64,000 bases of DNA. It comes from Pterobdella sp. o SKG-2022. Taxonomy: Eukaryota > Annelida > Clitellata > Hirudinida > Piscicolidae. Location: NCBI GenBank assembly GCA_964035795.1, contig OZ038322.1, positions 22,774,359 through 22,838,358 of the forward strand. The letters are read 5' to 3'. Of this stretch, positions 38,501-64,000 are shown piece after piece. Position numbers and translations under genes: made by a program. A model generated the notes under the pieces. It was not told where the DNA came from. It worked only from the letters and a program-made list of their open reading frames with translations, and made no database searches. How positions within the stretch are numbered: position 1 is the stretch's first letter; each line of letters starts with the position of its first letter.

Positions 38501-41174
38501 AGTATTCAAAACTTCAATTTAGCTCAATTGGGAGCAGAGAGAAATAATAAGACTTCGAATAAATAAATTTTAAAAAAGTCGATTTTTAAAACGCCAAGGC
38601 GAGCACTTGAAGCGCTCTCGATCGACACATTATGAGATTAAACATAATGGTAATGACTAAAACGAGCACTGTTATTAGTTGGCAGAAAATAACTATAAAA
38701 TATACCTATAATGATAGGGACAAGATTTGATAGATTTGTTATGTAGGTATTGAAGTGGCAAAAATTAAAGCGGCTTTGATATTGTCAGAATTAAAAGCAG
38801 TCTTAAATAAATGGGTTTTCAAAAGCTTTTTAAAAATAGTAAGTTCCAGACCTTGGATGTTGAAGGTCGAAAGGCACGACTGGAAATCTTGTTTTTTGTG
38901 GGTTATTTGATAGGAGAAGTTCTTCTGAAGAGCGCAGAGTTGTTTGTTGATTTTTAGTTATTAGAAAAAAAAAGATAAAATGGAGAAGATAGTTTAAGAG
39001 TTTTGAAAGTTAGGAAAGCCATTTTGGAAATTATGCGTTTTTTGTCCGGAAGCCCATGGAGACGTCGGAGATTATTCTTGGAAGAGCTAACTACATGGAA
39101 GTTTCTGGCATTGCAGTTGAGTGTTATCCTGGCTTCTTTGTTTACTAGACGTTGCAGTCTTTTGAGGTAGAGGTTTGCCACTCCTAGAGAGCAGAGTTGC
39201 AGTAATCAATGCGATTGAGCTTTGAGCATCAAATCAGGCTGCTGGCCATTTCATCAGTGAGAAAAGCACCGATGTGAGAAATGACGTGTAGGTGGTAACT
39301 GCAAGTTTTTATAAGATTGGTGATGTGATTTTTTAAAGTGAGCTTGAAGTCAAAAACCACTTAAAAAGTTTTCAAGGAACTATTGAAGAGAATCTTGTAG
39401 ATACCGTTCAAATTTTCGGCAGCTTTGAGTTTTACAGATGTGCCGCATTTTTTTCATTTCAGTTTTACTTGCGTTAAGTTGCATATGATCAAGACAAACC
39501 ATTGCTACAAGAGTCTCATGCATTCAGGTGTTAAAGATGGTGTTGGTTTGTTGGAATTTATTTCATTTATTAATCTTATGTCGCCGGCATATTGATGATA
39601 GTGAAAGTTTGAGTTTGAGATCAGAATACCAACAGGAGTGAAGAGAAGTGAGCCAAGTACAGATTCTTGTGGTAAGCCGTGGTTTGTTGAAGCTATGAAA
39701 AAAGAAGTTCCTATTTTAACAAATTATTTTCTGTCAGAAAGGTTTGAAGAAATCCATTTGAGAGCAGAATGCTTGGCGCCAAACTCTTTGCAAAGTCTTT
39801 CAATTGAAATCTCATGATTAATCGTATCAAAAGCTGCAGAGAGATTAAGTTCGGTGCACATGGTCAACATCTTTTAGTTGCAGGCGCTGAATGTTTCATC
39901 AAGTATGTGTGTTATAGCTGTTTCTGTAGAATGATGAGGCCGATAGGCAGACTGGTGTTTGTTGTAATTGGGGTCGTTGATAATCTGAGGTTGTAAATGC
40001 AGTAAGATGGCTCTTTCAATAATCTTGGAGATGCTAATTGAGTTGGAAATTGGTCTAAAGCTGGATGAAAAAGATTGGTGAAGGTTTGGCTTTTTGAGAA
40101 TTGGGGTGAGTTGGGCGGTTTATATTTACTGAAAAAACCTTCTTCGATTAATGATGACTTGATTAGGTTGGCAATGGCTAGAGAAAAAGGTTCGATGCAG
40201 TTAGTGAAAACTTGATGCGGGAAAGGGTCGAGGGTTGATGTTTTTTTGCATGACTTTTTGATAATTATTATGTCGTTTGAAGTGACTATGTTTCGAATCA
40301 AACAAATTTTTATAATAATATCAATACGTAATATATAATAATGAATATAATTTCAGAACACTAGTAAGTTTATTAAAATACGAAGCTTGATACTTGAAAA
40401 TGTCACTTTGACAACGAAAAGCTTCGTACTTTAATAAACTTACTAGTGTTCTGAAATTATATTCATTTTACGGTTTGGCTTTTGAAAAAATCATTTATAT
40501 ATAATGACTAACTTAATTTGCGTTATTTCTTACAGCTCAATTATTGGAAAAATATAAATAAAATGATATAAAAATTATGAAATATTTCAATGATAATTCT
40601 AAATTTAACTGACCATTGTAATCAGTTTGGAAGCTACTTTATTACTTTGACATTTATTTCATGGTCTTATTAATTATTTCATAAAGTATTTTTAGATTTT
40701 TTAATTATCCCATATATATTTTTAACTTTGATTAATTATTCCTTCTCTATTTATAGATTTCGTGAATTATTTAATACATGTTATTAAACTTTGAATCTCA
40801 TTCACAAATCTTTTTTTCAAACTTTATTTCATTTATTTATCAAATCCTCAGCACCAAAGAACCCACTGCCCTACGCCATAAAGCCAGTGTACATCGTATT
40901 GGCCGGCTTTGGTGTGGGAAACCTGTTAATGGTGATTGTAGCAATTGTGGCTTTATGCCAAAAAAAGAGAACGACAGACGCCTCCATGGCTTTCGATAAA
41001 AAGTCCATGAGTGATATTGAAAGCAGGCATGAAGAAGAGGTTCAAGATAGAAATAGCTACCAAGAGCAGGAAGCCCCTTCAAAAAATAGCTACCAAGAGC
41101 AGGAAGCTCTTACTGAGAGGTTAGAAGAAGAGGGTAGTGTGCGCCTTGACGAGTACAAACCCCCAGATTACTAA
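35553..41174 (+). CDS. Single-pass membrane protein with two PAN/apple-like domains
   Basis: The model has exons 35553-35628, 36327-36581, 37719-38135, 38350-38385 and 40852-41174; all junctions are phase 1 and it encodes 368 residues. Exon 1 is a signal-peptide-like MKLRINIEHLTFFFICL and is the least certain part. Exon 2 holds a PAN/apple-like module with CGTF, DCKQLC, QCLG and CRE cysteines. Exon 3 holds a second Cys module (NCPLW, LDCAEKA, SFCYLY, ACLG) followed by a Thr-rich stalk of about 30 residues, likely O-glycosylated. Exon 5 gives a transmembrane helix (about residues 274-297, then CQKKR) and a charged cytoplasmic tail with two copies of NSYQEQEA. It ends in KPPDY, a PPxY motif of the kind bound by WW domains of Nedd4-type ligases. 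PAN modules bind protein or carbohydrate; the ligand is unknown. Two AATAAA signals follow at 41241 and 41265. A dead LINE lies in the last intron. Confidence 0.8.
36259..36325. repeat. AAT/ATT/ATC microsatellite forming a splice-acceptor tract
   Basis: AAT units turn into ATT and then ATC units and run directly into the CCCCATCAAG acceptor of PAN exon 2. The ATC part supplies the pyrimidine-rich stretch upstream of the splice site. Confidence 0.7.
36948..37038. repeat. Perfect 41-base inverted repeat (hairpin)
   Basis: Arms 36948-36988 and 36998-37038 are exact inverted copies around a nine-base loop (TTTTCACTA). Part of the arm, TTTTCGATAAGTTCACCCTT then ATCA, faintly recalls the shared core. 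It lies in an intron of the PAN gene. Confidence 0.9.
38790..40300 (-). mobile_element. Degenerate CR1/L2-like LINE, reverse transcriptase dead
   Basis: Reading the minus strand, pieces of the same type of reverse transcriptase as at 3.3-5.0 kb appear in several frames. They include NLSAAFDTINHEISIERLC (motif A region), ISSNLSDRK, and the catalytic box altered to YAGD in HYHQYAGDI, so one catalytic Asp is lost. A tail segment LYLKRLQRLVNKEARITLN is near 39000-39180. Stops and frameshifts separate the pieces. It lies in the last intron of the PAN gene on the opposite strand. Boundaries are approximate. Confidence 0.75.
40341..40466. repeat. Near-perfect 48-base-arm palindrome with the shared core
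   Basis: Arms 40341-40388 and 40419-40466 are inverted copies with one mismatch. The central 30 bases (GATACTTGAAAATGTCAC then TTTGACAACGAA) carry the core. It lies between the dead LINE and the last exon of the PAN gene. Confidence 0.9.
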
Positions 41175-41240
41175 ACTGTTTTAAAAACCACAAATGCTGC
41201 CTGATTAATTGAACTTTCGTGAAAATTTATTGGAATGTTA

Positions 41241-41270
41241 AATAAATTATTCTGGTAGCGTTATAATAAA
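41241..41270 (+). promoter_or_regulatory. Two polyadenylation signals of the PAN gene
   Basis: AATAAA at 41241 and again at 41265, about 70 and 95 bases past the stop codon. Confidence 0.55.
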
Positions 41271-42038
41271 ATGCTTGTATAAAAATTTACATTTTTTCTG
41301 CTTCTTTTGGCATGATTGCTTATTTTTATTATGATTTTTTATGGAGCATTGAAAGGGTATTGATCAATAAGAAACTTTTGTATTTTGATGCACGGCGAAA
41401 TTTATTCCTTTTCAGGATTATTTTTGTTGTTATTATTATCGTATAAAGCTTAAATGAATGCTTTTTCAAACTTATTTTCAAAAATTCCAAAATAATTGGA
41501 CTATATATTTTAAAAAACGCTTTAAAATTCATTTTTAAAAACCAGTTAAATAAAATACACATCGAGTTTTGATTTATTTCAGCAACGAAAACTGAACAAT
41601 TATTTAAACCACAATACTTATGAGTACTTTATATAGTTCTTCAAAGCAGTGGTATATGAACAACTATACCTTGATGTGGACCTACAATTATGTGGGTTTT
41701 AGCTAAATTAAAAAAGGCTTTTTTAAAAAACTTACTTTTTATTGATTAAAAATGCCGTAATCGTTAATTGCTTTTTTTTCATATTTCTATCATTCGTAGT
41801 ATCAGTTTTTTTGCCACAAAAGAATTATCATTTTTTGAAACCTAAATCTACCTAAATATACCTATTGTGCTATCAGAACCACAATTTGGAGCGACTGGTG
41901 GTCAACTTACATATAACACTTAACTTTTTCATTATACATACCTACATATGGATGAGGTATAATCCTAGAATTTCAATTAAATATTGCGGTAGTTGAAACA
42001 AAAAGGTACCGATTCATTGCTGAAGAACATCAGTTAAA

Positions 42039-42263
42039 TTATTCTCGCATCAGCTTTGGAGCATAGTCGTCATGAAAAAATAAAAGCTTCGACTTAATAG
42101 CACAAACATAAGATCTCTTAGCTATAAATCCCAATGTTGAGTACAAAGACATGAATCTCCCAGAAACAAAAGTCGTTTCGTGGCTGAGCAGGCGTTCAGA
42201 GTCATTGCATTCATTCATTATGTGCTTTATTGTGGATACCCTGTGAAGCGTTGCAAGATTGCT
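42039..42263 (-). pseudogene. Possible retroelement C-terminal fragment
   Basis: Seventy-four codons open to a TAA at 42039. The start reads NLATLHRVSTIKHIMNEC and later TTFVSGRF, which resembles the ATLHH...C...GRYTWRH tail of some LINE ORFs. There is no upstream reverse transcriptase. A chance frame cannot be excluded. Confidence 0.3.
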
Positions 42264-44590
42264 CTATCTAATCAAAAATTGATGGCCCCCGCCCTAGTGC
42301 TTCTTGACTTGCTGATTTTAACTTGGTAGACTGATAATGAGGGTTGTTTTGAGTTTTTTAGAAGCGATGATGGAGGTAATGATAATGTTTACCGCACTGA
42401 TTCACATAGCTTCAGATGAGAAAGTGAAACACAAAAATTTCTTTCATTAAAATCTTTTTTGATTTTTTCAATTTTTTTAAAATTAATTTTATAATTTTGG
42501 TGTATAAAAACAAGTTAAAAAGTTGAAATCTATTAACACTGACATTATAACATTGTTCAAGTGCTTGTTGTATCTTATCGGCAGATACCTTCATTATCAA
42601 AAACTTGACATCAAAACAAAAAAAATGTTTGTACACTTACATTTTGATTTTTATAACTTGTACCTTTCATCAAAGGTTTTATGAGTTCTTGGTACGCGAT
42701 ACTGTGAAAAAGCTTAGTTAATGAAATTTTCTTTCATTTTTCATTCTTATAAGCAATTTTTAATAGATATTTATTGTTTAAAAGCTTTAAATACATTTGA
42801 TCAAAAGATTACTCAATGGTTGACTTGTTTCAATAAATTTTAGAAATACTCTCTTCAAATCGTTGATAACCTATCACGTTCTATGAAAAATTAATTAAAG
42901 TAAAATCAAAGAGCTTTTCTATATTAGGAATTTCTAAATATGTTTTGATTAAATTTTTTGTTTTTTCGGTTTTTTATTTAAGTTTTTTATGGCGGTAAGA
43001 TTCTCTTTGCCATGGGATTAATTTTTTTTAAATTTATGCAATGTAAATTCAATAAATTGTTTACCTTTGGTGAAGAAAAAAGCATTTGATCAGTTTATGG
43101 CGTCTTTTAGTCTTCATCATCACCTCAAGTTACCATTGAATTTTCGAGAAAAACTCTTTTGGTTTTTATTTTTTTTTTGAGTTGAACCTTATTCATTTTA
43201 AAAATTATTTTAAAAATATTTATAAATTAAAATTATTTGGAAGAAAACTCATTTAAATGACAAACTACATCAATGATTCAACAAAACCCATATTTTGAAC
43301 TCAAAATAAAGGTTAAGAGTTATAGGATTTTTAAACCTTTTTAAGCACAAACTTGAAAGTAATTAGAAAAATTAAGTAAAAGATTATTATTTCTGACATT
43401 ACCTTCGTTATTCCCTCTTAAACTCGTCTTAACGACCTATAAACTTCTCGACTGATTTCAAAGTATGAAAATGCTTTTTCAAGTGGCATACTTGAAATGC
43501 AAGGCTATTTCATGAAAGGTTCCGTGTCTCAGTAAAATATTATTCTTCAGCTTAGCATTTTAATAAAACGAAGTTTAAGTTTGTGTTTTTAAAAATGCTT
43601 TGGGCAAAAAATCAATCGTTTTGCAAGATTTCGAGAAATTTTGCATCTTGGATTTTTTTGTCTCCCTGTATTTAGAAACTCATTTATAATGGTAGCTTTT
43701 AATTGCTACAATTTGTAATACTTTTTCAGTTTCATTGAAAATGGGGTCTAATATTGTAGCTATTTTTCACGTTTCTTTGGAAAAATGACAAAAATATTAT
43801 TAGAAGCTTTCGCAAAAATTTTAAATTCAAGTTTAACTTAATGAAGCGCTTTTATTGAGAACAAAAAAATTACATTTGAAACAAAAATCTCTAAAGCACA
43901 GTATCAAACCAAATAACACAGTACATGACGGAAATTGTGCAAAAAACTAGTGAAAAAGTCCTTGCAAAATTTAAGTATACCCGGGTTAAAGAAACCATAT
44001 CAAAAAATCAAAACCAAACGAAATTCTCCTAGCCGTGGTAAATTGATGTCATTCAAATCGAATTTTAATAAATATATCTTCCAAGATCGGTGTTACATAT
44101 AAACGACTAATATTTATATTTAGAGTTGCTATAGTGACACTAAGAAGAATAAGCGGGCTGATGGTGGCTTAGTTTTTGAAATTCCAATAATCTTTCGGAA
44201 GGACTTCTAAACCAAATTGCTTGAATATTGTGAATGAATTCACGCATAATTTTACTTTAAAATTTTAAGAAATGTAGATGTAACTACAGTCTCTATACAA
44301 GTGATTAATATTGCGTGGAGATTTGATAAGATTGAGTAAGCTGCAAGCCAATGTGATTCTAGATGAACTCACTAAAAAGATTTACATCTTTAAACTTGTA
44401 ACCTTTCAAGTTTAGTTCCAATAGTTTTCATGAGTTTTTTTTACTTTTTTCGAATCATTTTTTCTCAAGATTCATGAGTCCTCCTTCCCGTCGAAAACCA
44501 TTTTTCATTTTTTAAAATGGATTATATTTTCATGAAACTTTTTATCATCAGAAGTTTGTATTTCCTAACTATCTTTCATCGAACTAAAAA
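42264..44590. other. Non-coding, includes the HCN 3'UTR side
   Basis: AT-rich, no gene seen. The right end must hold the 3'UTR of the HCN channel gene. Confidence 0.4.
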
Positions 44591-63520
<18,930 letters not shown>

Positions 63521-63553
63521 TTGCTTGTTGAGGACTACCACATTAGTCCATAC

Positions 63554-64000
63554 CTGAGATAGTTTTTATATTTCAATTAAGAGTTTAATTTTTGTTATGG
63601 CTATATTGTATTATAAATATAATGTAATTTGAAAAAATTTGATTTTTTCTTTAACTGTTACGCAATAAAGATTGAATTTTGAATCAAAAATATGAACTGT
63701 TTTAATATTAACTCAGAGAAAATAAAATATGAATTTAAAAATGTACTTTTTCATATGAATCAGCTTATTCATTTTTCTTCATACGCCTAGCCTCTAGAAG
63801 GTGTTTTTCAAAAACGATTTTTCTTATAAAAATCAATAAGGTTTACATACTCTTAAAACAGTGTTTAAGTGAAATATTTTCAAAATTATTTTTTAGCTTC
63901 ATATTAAAAATCATTTAAACTGAATATGAAATATTTAGCAATTTTTAATTTTTCAAAAACCGCTTTTATTTTTTTCTCTAAAATATTCAAAAACACTCAA
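63554..64000. other. Upstream of the first HCN exon seen; no gene
   Basis: AT-rich, no exon recognised. The CTCAG acceptor at 63554 shows that at least one more HCN exon, coding or non-coding, lies further upstream, probably outside the window. Confidence 0.45.

Noticed and set aside
39814..39996. Plus-strand frame over the degenerate LINE
   Set aside because: It is the antisense of the reverse transcriptase motif A region.
12371..40466. CRISPR-like array of spaced repeats
   Set aside because: The repeats are kilobases apart and palindromic in a eukaryotic genome; there is no regular spacer pattern or Cas gene.

Overview
The window is eukaryotic nuclear DNA, AT-rich, with GT-AG introns, short exons in long non-coding stretches, long ATT microsatellites and several non-LTR retrotransposon copies. 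The HCN/Ih channel encoded here reads most like the arthropod form of that family (for example the conserved stretch before S1 and the CIGYG pore), so an arthropod, perhaps a crustacean or chelicerate, is the best inference; this comes from recalled family sequences, not a search.

Layout: 0.1-0.5 kb (minus) holds a small secreted-peptide precursor with one likely amidated peptide. 3.2-5.0 kb (minus) is a 5'-truncated but open LINE of the CR1/L2 type. 5.6-6.8 kb holds weak coiled-coil exons and a perfect 457-bp tandem duplication, followed by a 650-bp ATT microsatellite. 8-17 kb is mostly non-coding, with one convincing PHD-finger exon (minus) and some weak candidate exons. 18.05-27.5 kb (minus) is a complete BET bromodomain gene reconstructed from 13 coding exons. 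30.3-32.6 kb (minus) is a METTL24-like methyltransferase gene in at least 8 exons. 33.5 kb and 42.0-42.3 kb carry retroelement fragments. 35.6-41.2 kb (plus) is a single-pass membrane protein with two PAN/apple-like domains, with a dead LINE copy in one intron. 44.6-63.5 kb (minus) is an HCN (Ih) channel gene in 13 exons including a proposed 12-nt microexon; a broken RTE-like LINE lies in one of its introns on the opposite strand.

The four main genes do not form a pathway: they are a chromatin reader (BET), a signal-anchored methyltransferase-like protein, a cell-surface PAN protein and a pacemaker cation channel. Exon boundaries were set by hand from frame, splice phase and GT/AG sites. The phases close and the summed coding lengths are multiples of three for all four models; the first exons of the METTL24-like and PAN genes are less certain.

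The most unusual non-coding signal is a set of short repeats sharing a core of roughly 40 bases, built around GAAGCTTTTCGTAAG and TTACATTATCAAGT. Several copies sit at the centre of long palindromes, and the palindrome arms differ from locus to locus. These could be a foldback/MITE family.
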